Assembly (NCBI GenBank): GCA_002499705.1
Contig: DAMU01000040.1
Coordinates: 1-64,000 of the forward strand
Origin: Euryarchaeota archaeon UBA91
Lineage (GTDB): Archaea > Thermoplasmatota > Poseidoniia > Poseidoniales > Poseidoniaceae
Reading direction: 5' to 3'
Length of the DNA stretch: 64,000 bases
Made by a program: the position numbers and the translations under genes. Below, piece after piece: positions 45,514 through 54,355 of this stretch. The notes under the pieces are model-generated. The model was not told the origin of the DNA and searched no databases. It was given only the letters and a program-made list of their open reading frames with translations. Positions within the stretch are counted from its first letter, which is position 1; every line of letters starts with the position of its first letter.

Positions 45514-48500
45514 TCTTCGATTGAATCAAACGACTTTGGCTGCACTCCTTGTTGCATTGTTCCTCGTGCCCTCGTTTTTACCGTTGGTTGGAGCAGACCA
45601 ATCAGATGATTCAAGCACGACTGCTCGAAACTCACAACTCGATTTCACGTTCCGAAATCCATTGATGGTGACCAATTATGGTAGTGGTGACAATGGTTCT
45701 GCAATCATCGATGGTGCATTGTATCTTGAACCAGGAAAACACATGATTACTGCTAACATTTCTGCTACAGGAAGCGGAAGTGGAGAGCTCTGGCTTGTAT
45801 TGCAGCACAAAGGTTCTCCTATTCTTGGATTCAGCGATGTCCCTGGAAAGACCATATCTCTTGGAACTGTAACCGGCAACGGAGGAGTGCTCGACCTTGC
45901 TCCAGTGACTTTCAGTTGGGATGCGACGACCGGTGCAGGTCAAGAGTTGCGAATTAAAATCCAATCTTCCAACGAGGCTGGTAACCAACTTCTCAACAAC
46001 ATCCAAGCATTGCCAATTTCATTTTCGGTTGAGAACAAGCATTTTGGCGAGGTCATCTCAAATAATCTGCCAACCGTTTCTGCCGACACCAATCAAATGG
46101 TCATGTCCGAGACCATCAATCAGATCAATGTAAGTGTGACCAACTCGGGCGTTACCTCACTTCAAGCGAACATGACGGTAACTCTCACTCAAAACGGAAC
46201 TTCACCTATAGAGATAGATTCAAATGCCCTTAATCTTGAACCCGGCAGTTTTACCTTCACGCCAGTCCAAGATTCAGGAGTTCTTACCGCTTCTATTGAC
46301 GTACCAGCCCTCGGAATTACAGGCGTTTACAACTTATCAATCACGGTTAAATTTTGGGGAGCAGGGTGGCAATCCGACCCTGCAACTCAACCTTCTTTGA
46401 AAATCGAAGGATGGGTAAAGTTCACTGACTACAATTCCGAAGTAATTGCGCCATCGACCATCGTTGGTGAACCTGGCGACACTGTTAGCATGACTTTCGT
46501 GGTTAAAAACACAGGTATCAAGAATGACCGGTTCAACATCGGTATGGTCGAAACCATCTCTCCAGCATGGACTTCAGGAGTGGCTCCTGACTTCGGAGCA
46601 AATGATTTGGCTCCGGGCGCTGTTCGACTTGTCACTGTTGAGGTGAGCATACCGGCAAGTGCTCAGCGCTCGATGACCGATACCATCACACTCACGTTCA
46701 CTTCTCAAGCATCGACTGACAACTTCCAGATTGTAGCAGTCGGTAGAGTGATGGTCGGGGATTTCTTTAGTGGCGAAGCCAAATTCGAGGGTGATGCAAA
46801 CGACCCCGGTGCTGACGATGCCCAATCTATTGTTCCTGGAGGTTTTGTTGATTTTAATGTCCGTGTCTCGAATTTAGGGAGTGTCGACTCTGCATTTTTG
46901 CTTGGCTCAGGATTTGCGGTAAATGCTCTCAATTGGTCATTGGAAGTAGGAACGACAGGTAGTGGCCAACACACAACCCGAGTTATCTCTGCAGGAAGTT
47001 CTGAAATTGTCCAAGTAAAGGTTATTTCACCCCCAATTCAATCACCTATCGTAACCAGCGAGCGTAATACTGCTGGAGATTTAGTCGGCATATGGCTCTC
47101 TTGCCAACCGCTGAGTGGCGGTTCGCTTACATTGGATGACGCCACCGTTAAAGTCACATCAACAATCGTTGTTGACCCCGGCATAAACACAGAACCACAG
47201 ACCGTATCTGCTGAAGAAATATCGGCTGCATTGACCGGTTCAATTATCACTCGGAATCCTTCGCTTAATTTGAGAGTGTTCAACAACCTTGCTCTTGCAA
47301 CATCGTCTGGTGGAGGTTCCTTAAGCGACGAGAAACTCGACGCCGTCATTTCTTTTACCACCAGTTTTACCAGCGCAAGTGATGGTGGGTTTAGTGAAGC
47401 CGACCGTTGGAGTGTTTCGCTAACAAATCCGATTTACACAGGATTGCTCCCCAATGCCAGCGAAGATACCACACTCAATATTGCAGGACCAACCGGCGGA
47501 GAATTCCCTCTCGCAGGCACATTCACCGTATCAGTAACGGTCACGCCCACCCTCAGCGTAGCGCTTGAAGGAAGCGGCGTAGGTGTTGTTACAGTTACTC
47601 GAGATTACACTTTGATTATTCCTTCGATTATTCAAGGTGAATTCCTTGGGCCAAATTTCCCTCAAGACATCAATGTCGGTACTGAAAACCAAATCCCTCT
47701 CCAATTTGCAAACACTGGCAATGATGTTGCATCCTACCGTCTGCGCGTCTTAGACAGCGACCTTCCTGAGAACTGGATTGCGAACTTTAGCGAAGCCGAT
47801 ACAACCATTGAAAATTTGACTTCTGATATTTCCGATGGAATAATCGACACGGGCACTTCCAGCCCTAACGTAATTCACACACGCATCGTGACCCTGAATA
47901 TTCGAACAGATCCACTTGCTCCTTCAGGACTTGTCCAGCCAATCCCAATACAAGTTGAAGATCCGTATTCTGGCCAAATCATAGGTGAGCAGTTCACCGT
48001 ATATGTGGTCGTAGGTCAAGTCTATGACGCTGCTCTTTCGCCAACCAATCACACGGAACAACTTGAAGTTACACAATCTCAAGAGCACACAATCTTTGTT
48101 CGAAATACCGGTAATGCCCCTACAGATTATTCCATTATGATAGATACATCTCAAGCAGGAGATGTTGAGTTTGAAATAGTCTCTCCTTTGAATAATAAAT
48201 TGTTCATCGCTGCAGGCTATGAAGATTCTATTCGAGTGCGAATGACTGCAAATGCGGATGCCAATTATGACGAATTCTACATGGCAACCGTTTGGGTTTC
48301 CGCTAACGATGGTCAAATTTTGCTTTCATCGAACATTGTTGCAAACATAAGTGAAAATCATTCGTTCGTCATATCAGCAATTGAGGAATTAGCAGTTACA
48401 CCGGGGACAGAAGAAGTCATTGATTTCAACTTGACCAATCGAGGAAATTTACAAGAATCCATCACTGTGAATTTCACCGTCGAAGGCGATCTCTCGTTAT

Positions 48501-50614
48501 CCGACTATACCATGACGCAGACAATACCAATCAATCAATCGTTTTCTGACCAACTCACGGTCACGATTCCTGAACTTACTTCATCAGACTCGATGGCTCA
48601 AGGAGATAGTTACAATCTTACCATTACCGTGCTTAGTTCTGCAGGAAATGAATACAGCAGTCGCGTCATTAAATTGATTGTGCAACCATTGTTTATTGTA
48701 GAATCAAACGATTGGCCATCAGTCATGGAGTTTATGCCTCAATCGGATCGTACATGGGAAGTAACGCTCACAAATACCGGGAATCGTGATGTTATGGTGA
48801 GCGCAGCTTACACCATCACCCGGCCTGGTCTGAGCAATTTCTCTTCTGATTGGCAAATGGTAAGTCAACCTTCGACTATTTCTCTTCCAAGAAATACACC
48901 TGTCGTTCATACATTCACTGTGGTCGGAATGACTTCGAATCCTCTGCTATCACTGTCAGCTGATTTGACTATTTTCCTCCAACCGATGGACCTCACCGTT
49001 CAAGGAAGTGGTGAATTCTCGACACAACTGGTCATGTCACGATTCTATTCAACCGGTGAGATTGGACTGGCTCCGAGTGAAAACGACAATGATCCTGTGC
49101 CGGTGTACATTCCTCACACGCACATACCGGTGAGCAACTCCTCGTCCGCAGCCTATGAAGTTGAGTTGTGCAACTCGCAACGCCTGTTAAACCTCAACGC
49201 AATGGGCCTAGTAGAATCAGATTATCCATGGAACTTTACTCTTGTAGAAGAAAAAATAGACGGAACGACTGTCGGCCACCCGCTTGACCTCAACCAAGAA
49301 TGTGGTGCCTCTTCTCTTGGCCCAACATCCCGTTATCCGTTATTAGAACAAGTAGCGTGGGATACTTCCAACATCAAACTCGAGGTTGATATCCCTAATC
49401 GCGGCTTCATTTTACCTGGAGATGGTTGGAATCTAACGTTCCGGTTGTATCATCCCGAGGATAATGCTGGTTACACGCAGTATGATGAAGAAACATTCAC
49501 CTTGGTCTTGGCGGTCTTTGCAGATCCAATGATTATGAGCGTTTCTTCGAATGACGGTTACTTCGAAGAAGGCACTGAAACAACCGTCACAGTCCTCATT
49601 CAGAATGTTGGTTCTGCTTCTGCTCTTGATGTAATCGTTGAATTACAATGTGATCTCCTAACGGTATCAAACAAAGCGAACGAACAGCCTCCATTGTATA
49701 ACCGAAGCGTGAATGGTGGAGTGAACACATCTATGATACCGTTCTTCTTCCCTGGTGATTCTGTATCTTTGCAATGGGTTGTTACAGCAAATTCAATCGA
49801 TTGGTGGTCGCAACGAGCCGAGGCAACTTGTATTGCTTCTCTTAATGCATCTTACATGGACAGTAACATCGAGGCGAACGATCAACTAAGCCTTATTGAA
49901 GATGTCAAATCTCAATCACCTGGTGTATCCAACAGTTTCATTGCGTGTATTGTTTTCATGCTCCTTTCGATTATCCTCTTCAGATTAACTGCCCAAAATG
50001 AGAACTTCAGATTACTCGGTATTTATTCAGGAGTCGTTGGATTTGGATTCTCATTCCACATTTTCCAATATGCCTGGTGGGGTATTGTCGTCCTTGTTCT
50101 CAGCGCGCTCTGGATATGGAGAGTGAGTTGGGGCAGTACTGAAGAGTTCAGATTATTGCATGAAGACTACCAGCGCGCACGCAAAGGTGTTTCAACGCTG
50201 TATTCTGACCACTTTGAGGAATTGGCAGACACTCGTCGCCAACTCAGCGTCATTCTCGCAGTTCCGGTTCTTGGTATGCTTGCTGTTGTTCTCGGACTTC
50301 CACCGTCCCTCTCAACAGACCAAACCAATTTGGTAAGTCTTATTTCGTATATCGGCGTTGTAATGATTGGGGTTTGGCTCATCATCAAGCGTGCAGATTC
50401 AGCTTACGGCTCATTGTATGGACGTCTCACCGATATTGAGGTTAAATCTGTTCGAATTGAGAGAGATTTGAGCGATCCAGCACGACTCTTCAATGAACTT
50501 GCAGTCGATGGATTAAATCTCGATGAAATCTTTGGAGACCTTGAACCTCCTGTGCCTGTGCCTGCTCCTGTCGTCATTGACGGAACAAACGAGGAGGTGA
50601 GTGACGATGTCTGA
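45497..50614 (+). CDS. Giant Ig-repeat membrane protein at head of archaellum operon
   Basis: 1705 residues from GTG 45497. This start puts a signal peptide (LRLNQTTLAALLVALFLVPSFLPLVGA) at the N-terminus; an ATG at 45377 would place 40 residues in front. The ectodomain of about 1460 residues carries at least seven Ig-like (CARDB/NEW3-type) repeats, marked by VKNTGIKNDRF, VSNLGSVDSAF, ANTGNDVASY, RNTGNAPTDY, TNRGNLQES, TNTGNRDVMV and QNVGSASALDV. About five TM helices follow (from SFIACIVFMLLSIILF to IGVVMIGVWLII). A cytoplasmic segment then ends in a Pro/Val-rich stretch and acidic tail. A multi-span base is unusual for such proteins in this window, where the others have one helix. Its gene runs into the archaellum genes in the same direction, so an envelope anchor or stator-like part for the archaellum is plausible (inference). 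Confidence 0.85.
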   Translation: MVHLRNLRLNQTTLAALLVALFLVPSFLPLVGADQSDDSSTTARNSQLDFTFRNPLMVTNYGSGDNGSAIIDGALYLEPGKHMITANISATGSGSGELWLVLQHKGSPILGFSDVPGKTISLGTVTGNGGVLDLAPVTFSWDATTGAGQELRIKIQSSNEAGNQLLNNIQALPISFSVENKHFGEVISNNLPTVSADTNQMVMSETINQINVSVTNSGVTSLQANMTVTLTQNGTSPIEIDSNALNLEPGSFTFTPVQDSGVLTASIDVPALGITGVYNLSITVKFWGAGWQSDPATQPSLKIEGWVKFTDYNSEVIAPSTIVGEPGDTVSMTFVVKNTGIKNDRFNIGMVETISPAWTSGVAPDFGANDLAPGAVRLVTVEVSIPASAQRSMTDTITLTFTSQASTDNFQIVAVGRVMVGDFFSGEAKFEGDANDPGADDAQSIVPGGFVDFNVRVSNLGSVDSAFLLGSGFAVNALNWSLEVGTTGSGQHTTRVISAGSSEIVQVKVISPPIQSPIVTSERNTAGDLVGIWLSCQPLSGGSLTLDDATVKVTSTIVVDPGINTEPQTVSAEEISAALTGSIITRNPSLNLRVFNNLALATSSGGGSLSDEKLDAVISFTTSFTSASDGGFSEADRWSVSLTNPIYTGLLPNASEDTTLNIAGPTGGEFPLAGTFTVSVTVTPTLSVALEGSGVGVVTVTRDYTLIIPSIIQGEFLGPNFPQDINVGTENQIPLQFANTGNDVASYRLRVLDSDLPENWIANFSEADTTIENLTSDISDGIIDTGTSSPNVIHTRIVTLNIRTDPLAPSGLVQPIPIQVEDPYSGQIIGEQFTVYVVVGQVYDAALSPTNHTEQLEVTQSQEHTIFVRNTGNAPTDYSIMIDTSQAGDVEFEIVSPLNNKLFIAAGYEDSIRVRMTANADANYDEFYMATVWVSANDGQILLSSNIVANISENHSFVISAIEELAVTPGTEEVIDFNLTNRGNLQESITVNFTVEGDLSLSDYTMTQTIPINQSFSDQLTVTIPELTSSDSMAQGDSYNLTITVLSSAGNEYSSRVIKLIVQPLFIVESNDWPSVMEFMPQSDRTWEVTLTNTGNRDVMVSAAYTITRPGLSNFSSDWQMVSQPSTISLPRNTPVVHTFTVVGMTSNPLLSLSADLTIFLQPMDLTVQGSGEFSTQLVMSRFYSTGEIGLAPSENDNDPVPVYIPHTHIPVSNSSSAAYEVELCNSQRLLNLNAMGLVESDYPWNFTLVEEKIDGTTVGHPLDLNQECGASSLGPTSRYPLLEQVAWDTSNIKLEVDIPNRGFILPGDGWNLTFRLYHPEDNAGYTQYDEETFTLVLAVFADPMIMSVSSNDGYFEEGTETTVTVLIQNVGSASALDVIVELQCDLLTVSNKANEQPPLYNRSVNGGVNTSMIPFFFPGDSVSLQWVVTANSIDWWSQRAEATCIASLNASYMDSNIEANDQLSLIEDVKSQSPGVSNSFIACIVFMLLSIILFRLTAQNENFRLLGIYSGVVGFGFSFHIFQYAWWGIVVLVLSALWIWRVSWGSTEEFRLLHEDYQRARKGVSTLYSDHFEELADTRRQLSVILAVPVLGMLAVVLGLPPSLSTDQTNLVSLISYIGVVMIGVWLIIKRADSAYGSLYGRLTDIEVKSVRIERDLSDPARLFNELAVDGLNLDEIFGDLEPPVPVPAPVVIDGTNEEVSDDV
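50591..50599 (+). promoter_or_regulatory. Shine-Dalgarno site fixing start of the 336-aa gene
   Basis: GAGGAGGTG lies 7 nt before ATG 50607 and decides between it and GTG 50601. The same motif with the same 7-nt spacing precedes arlH (54848-54856), and GAGGAGGGA with 7 nt precedes arlI (55606-55614). Confidence 0.8.
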
Positions 50615-51617
50615 TTCGGATAGCGTAGACCTCCCAGGTGAAGAACATACACTTGAGGAACAACCTCCATTTGACGGGGTTCAATCCGGTGACGCTCCAT
50701 CCCCAAATCAACTAAGCAACGAATCTATGTCCGAGCAAGCAATCGCAATATCTCGAGACTTAGAGACAATGGTCCTTGGAGTGGCTCAGAACGATGCGAA
50801 TTCACTTGCGGGAACTGAACTCGAAATTGGTGACGCAAGGAGATTTTTGCGCTCACACAAACTTCGACGAGCACTCGCAAGCGTAAAGAATGCAGAAGCA
50901 TCTCTTGTTGAACTTGAAGAAGATGTCTTGTATCTTCGCCGTAACATTGCTATGTTGCACCGCCTTCTTAATGAGAAAAGAGTGAGTGAAGCAGATATAG
51001 AAACGATTCTTCTTCGCCTTCGAAGTGCAACTGGGGCAGCTGAAATAGGCGATGTTGGCGGTGCTGCAGGTGAAGTTGAATTCCTCGTGGACGATCTCAT
51101 CGGTGGAAACACATCAACTCTCAACCCCTTCCTCTTCCGTCATTTCTGGATGGGTCTGGAAACCCGATGGCCAGCAGGTGGTGATGAAGGCGTTCTCGTG
51201 GTTCGTATCATCAATGATGGACCCGTTGCCATGCCCCCTATGCGACTTGCTCCCCCAGTCCCTGAAGGATGGACTGCAAAACCATCTTCGGTTGACCTTC
51301 CAACGATCGCTCCTGGTGGAAACCTCCCTGTGCGTTTCAATGTCGCGACAAATCGCCGTCAGGCTGCGGATGAAATTCCACTTTCTCGTAAGCTCGCAAT
51401 TTCCACAGGTTATGAAATCAGAACAGGTGAAGTCTTTGTGACCATCCGTGCACAAAATCGTTCGATGGAACCTCTAACAGATATTCTCCTCACGCCTTGG
51501 TTCCCGCCAGGTTACATTTCGGACAAGGTGCCCTTTGTGTCACGTCTTGCTCCAGACGAAGTGGCAATGATTCGGATTCCACTTCGAATTAACATGAGTT
51601 CAGGAGGTAATTCTTGA
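50607..51617 (+). CDS. Coiled-coil plus Ig-like soluble protein of archaellum operon, unknown
   Basis: 336 residues from ATG 50607, overlapping the giant protein gene by 8 bp. There is no signal peptide or TM helix. Acidic and disordered 1-40; helical/coiled-coil about 45-150 (SLVELEEDVLYLRRNIAMLHRLLNEKR in outline, rich in Leu/Glu/Arg); then two Ig-like beta segments (about 165-336: VRIINDGPVAMPPM, PEGWTAKPSSVDLPTIAPGG, VTIRAQNRSMEPL). It resembles no known archaellum protein but lies directly before the archaellins. It probably sits on the cytoplasmic side with the tail of the giant protein, or in the motor ring like ArlC/D/E (inference). Confidence 0.85.
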   Translation: MSDSDSVDLPGEEHTLEEQPPFDGVQSGDAPSPNQLSNESMSEQAIAISRDLETMVLGVAQNDANSLAGTELEIGDARRFLRSHKLRRALASVKNAEASLVELEEDVLYLRRNIAMLHRLLNEKRVSEADIETILLRLRSATGAAEIGDVGGAAGEVEFLVDDLIGGNTSTLNPFLFRHFWMGLETRWPAGGDEGVLVVRIINDGPVAMPPMRLAPPVPEGWTAKPSSVDLPTIAPGGNLPVRFNVATNRRQAADEIPLSRKLAISTGYEIRTGEVFVTIRAQNRSMEPLTDILLTPWFPPGYISDKVPFVSRLAPDEVAMIRIPLRINMSSGGNS

Positions 51618-51666
51618 ACTCAATCTATTCCACCCTGTATTGGGGGATTCTAAAAACGGTGAAATT

Positions 51667-52215
51667 ATGAAAGAAAATACGGACGAAAAACACGACAATC
51701 TCGCAGCCATAGGTATCGGCGCAATGATTGTTTTTATTGCGCTAATTCTGGTTGCGTCAGTTGCAGCAGCTGTAATTATATCAACTGCTGAAAAATTACA
51801 ACAAAACGCCCAGAATACAGGTGCGGAGACGACAAACATGCTCTCCTCAAAGGTAGTTGTTCTGAGTGTTATGGTAATACAGAACAGTGATTTGTATATT
51901 ACTTTTGAATTAGCACCAGGTTCTTCAAATATTGCTCCAGGAGACATTGATTTCGCGATTGTATGCTCGAATGGTGCAGTGTATGGGGATTTCTCTCTAA
52001 CTTCACTCGTTGGTACTAATGCGGGTTTACCGCTTAATACACTGTTACAATCCCATACGACCTATGACATTACTTTAGCATCAGCACTTATTGCAGACTG
52101 TCCACCGACTGCCAACGATGACCATTCACTTGTCATTCAGTCAGAATACGGCGGATACACGTTTGAAGCATTGAATTATGGATCCGACGTTACTCCAGGG
52201 GCGGTGGTTGTATGA
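51667..52215 (+). CDS. arlB1: Archaellin (filament subunit) 1
   Basis: 182 residues from ATG 51667 (MKENTDEKHD); a TTG at 51640 lacks support. The class III signal region and N-terminal helix AIGIGAMIVFIALILVAS correspond to the archaellin signature GIGTLIVFIAMVLVAA. The usual basic residue plus Gly before the cleavage site is replaced: the residues before AIG are NLA. The C-terminal beta domain is short and contains two Cys (C90, C135), aligned with two in the next archaellin. It is the structural subunit of the archaellum filament, assembled by the ArlIJ machine after prepilin peptidase cleavage. No peptidase gene is in this window. Confidence 0.9.
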   Translation: MKENTDEKHDNLAAIGIGAMIVFIALILVASVAAAVIISTAEKLQQNAQNTGAETTNMLSSKVVVLSVMVIQNSDLYITFELAPGSSNIAPGDIDFAIVCSNGAVYGDFSLTSLVGTNAGLPLNTLLQSHTTYDITLASALIADCPPTANDDHSLVIQSEYGGYTFEALNYGSDVTPGAVVV

Positions 52216-52820
52216 AGACTGACTCTAAGCAAATTAAGGACGACAAGATTGCAGCAATCGGTATTGGAGCAATGATTGTTTTCATCGCTCTTATTCTGGT
52301 CGCAGCAGTTGCCGCAGCCGTTATTATTCAAACCGCAGAGAAACTTCAACAAAGCGCAGAAACAACTGGCGATGACACCGCCAAAAATCTCGCAGGGAAG
52401 TTTGTAATCCACGACGGTTTTGTCGCAACAGGGGCAAACGGTGGTTTACCAACCTACACTGATGCGAACGCTTACTTCTTTACAGCGACACTCGCACCAG
52501 GAAGTACACCGATTCGAATCAATACAATCACCTACCAAATGTTTTGTGATAGTGGTTTAATCGAAGGGGTATTTGGTACGGATGCAGATGTTCAAGAAAT
52601 GCATAACGGAGACAATGGAGTCCTTGCGGCTACAGTTGAACTCCAACCTAAACAGCAGTACGTTTTGTGGGTTCTAGCGTCTGATAACGGTATCGATTGT
52701 TCAGCAGGAAATGCTGCAGGTGATACGACCATTGAACTTGCAATCCACGTCGGCACTGGAGGTTCGACCTTCCTCACATTAAATGTTGATTCAACCACTG
52801 CTGGAGCACCGGTGGTCTGA
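52212..52820 (+). CDS. arlB2: Archaellin (filament subunit) 2
   Basis: 202 residues; its ATG overlaps the arlB1 stop (ATGA). The N-terminal helix (AIGIGAMIVFIALILVAAVA) is almost identical to arlB1, so this is a tandem duplicate. The C-terminal domain has diverged and is longer. Cys112 and Cys163 align with the two cysteines of arlB1, suggesting a conserved disulfide in the outer domain. It ends in GAPVV, compared with GAVVV in arlB1. It is a major or minor filament subunit; which one is dominant cannot be read from sequence. Confidence 0.92.
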   Translation: MKTDSKQIKDDKIAAIGIGAMIVFIALILVAAVAAAVIIQTAEKLQQSAETTGDDTAKNLAGKFVIHDGFVATGANGGLPTYTDANAYFFTATLAPGSTPIRINTITYQMFCDSGLIEGVFGTDADVQEMHNGDNGVLAATVELQPKQQYVLWVLASDNGIDCSAGNAAGDTTIELAIHVGTGGSTFLTLNVDSTTAGAPVV

Positions 52821-52854
52821 TGTTGACTTTTAGAAAAGAATTGGAGGAATAATT

Positions 52855-53691
52855 ATGGCATGGCCTTTTAGTAAAAATACCAATCAAAATCAAGATGCTG
52901 ATGCAGCTCTCACAGAAGAGCGCCTCAAGATTATGTCGAACATTGCTATTGAGCAAGTTCCACTACCGGAACAAGGTGAACTGGGTGAAGAAGATGCATG
53001 GACGATCAGTCCTGGGCTTACGAAAGCTCGGCTCAACAGTATCGGAAGCGTACCAACTGTTGCTGCGAATCTTGCACCAGCCTCAGCACCGGCACCTGTG
53101 AGTACTACCGTAGACACATCGGGACTTGAACGTCTCATCAGCACCCGCCTTGACATGGTAGAAGATGTCCTGCGCATGGTTGAAGTTCGTCTGGATGAGG
53201 GACCGTCCGGTTCCAATTCAGGAGAGTCTCAATCCGAAGGTGACGGAGATACTGCTGCCTTGGATGGTGACACGATTGTTACTGCCTCTGGCGAGACAAT
53301 TAGTGTCTCAGGCACTGATCGAATGATGGGTACTGATGAAGCACCATTGGTCGAATTGTATGAAGCACAGGCATTGGCAGCGAATCCATTTTTGCATGCC
53401 CCTTCATTTGGCGCACATACAGAAACAAACCATGTTGGTGCTCCAACCATTTCAGCGCTCTTGCTTGCAAACATGTCCGGAATGGCTGCGGTGAGTTTTG
53501 CTCAGAAAGCCATGGCTTCTGGAATGCTTACCGATGATGAAGGCCGAAAAGTCCTCGCAATCGTGCAACTTGCAGAACCTGGTGAATCAGAAGCCGCTCT
53601 TGACGACCACTTGACACACAAGGAGTTGCTCACGTTTTCATCGCTTGTGAGTTCATGGCGAAGCGTGAAATCACTTCGAGGTGAAGTCTGA
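52855..53691 (+). CDS. ArlC/D/E-like archaellum cytoplasmic protein
   Basis: 278 residues, ATG 52855 preceded by GGAGG with 7-nt spacing. No membrane segment. The N-terminus contains a short helix (EERLKIMSNIAI). A coiled-coil stretch lies at about 85-120 (LERLISTRLDMVEDVLRMVEVRL) and a Gly/Ser/Asp-rich linker at about 120-145. The C-terminal helical domain (about 190-278) includes ISALLLANMSGMAAVSFAQKAMASGMLTD in outline. Its place between archaellins and ArlF matches ArlC/D/E, the euryarchaeal cytosolic ring that links the motor to chemotaxis. The canonical motifs are not clearly visible, so the call rests on position and architecture. Confidence 0.65.
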   Translation: MAWPFSKNTNQNQDADAALTEERLKIMSNIAIEQVPLPEQGELGEEDAWTISPGLTKARLNSIGSVPTVAANLAPASAPAPVSTTVDTSGLERLISTRLDMVEDVLRMVEVRLDEGPSGSNSGESQSEGDGDTAALDGDTIVTASGETISVSGTDRMMGTDEAPLVELYEAQALAANPFLHAPSFGAHTETNHVGAPTISALLLANMSGMAAVSFAQKAMASGMLTDDEGRKVLAIVQLAEPGESEAALDDHLTHKELLTFSSLVSSWRSVKSLRGEV

Positions 53692-53692
53692 T

Positions 53693-54346
53693 ATGGGCGC
53701 CTCGGTTGGTGTGGGGGGTCTCATTGTAGGGATCTCAATGTTGTTGGTCTTTTCAATGGCCATTACAACATTAAGCAGTCAAACAACGACTTCTTTAGAA
53801 GTTATTGAATCTGCTCAGACACCAGCCCCAATCATCACAATCGAAAGTGCGCAATACCTCAATTCAATACACAGTATTAGCATCCTTAACGGCGGTAATG
53901 GCTATGTTGACGGTCAACTCATCTCATCAGATTGTCCTGGTTTTTCAGCAGATTTCACCGTGATTGCCGGTGTCATATCTTCCGTTGATACAATTGTCAA
54001 CCGAGGTGTTTGTAATGCTGACCCTGCCACAATCGAAGTCGAAAACCAACCCGGTGGAAGTAACGCAGATTTTGACTCAGAGATAAAACGCTATTTTCAC
54101 GGCGAAGTCACGAATGATGGGTCTGAGACACTTTCTACCGGCGAGGTTTGGTTTTTCTTTGACGGCTTGTCACCAACAACCATGACTTCATCCGATTTTT
54201 CTCCATCCGTAGTGAAGAATAATTGGTTTTCTGGAGAGACAATTTCCGTTATTGGTGCGAGTGAAGGCCCTACGCCTTTACTTTCTCGAATGAGTATTAC
54301 TGTTGGTGAAACGAGTGTTTCGAAAACGATAGTCGTTCCAGCATGA
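53693..54346 (+). CDS. arlF: ArlF-like archaellum stator protein with extra beta insertion
   Basis: 217 residues from ATG 53693 (MGASVGVGG), directly after the previous stop and 9 nt after GAGGTG. The N-terminal membrane helix (VGGLIVGISMLLVFSMAITTL) and Ig-like C-terminal half (GEVTNDGSETLSTGEVWFFF) fit ArlF, which anchors the motor outside the membrane. An insertion at about residues 58-120 reads ISILNGGNGYVDGQ...VNRGVCNADPATIEV. It matches the two-fold Gly-Gly-x-Gly-Tyr pattern of phage tail-fibre beta repeats and contains two Cys (81, 107). Family length is usually about 130-170. Confidence 0.78.
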   Translation: MGASVGVGGLIVGISMLLVFSMAITTLSSQTTTSLEVIESAQTPAPIITIESAQYLNSIHSISILNGGNGYVDGQLISSDCPGFSADFTVIAGVISSVDTIVNRGVCNADPATIEVENQPGGSNADFDSEIKRYFHGEVTNDGSETLSTGEVWFFFDGLSPTTMTSSDFSPSVVKNNWFSGETISVIGASEGPTPLLSRMSITVGETSVSKTIVVPA

Positions 54347-54355
54347 GGTGAGAAG

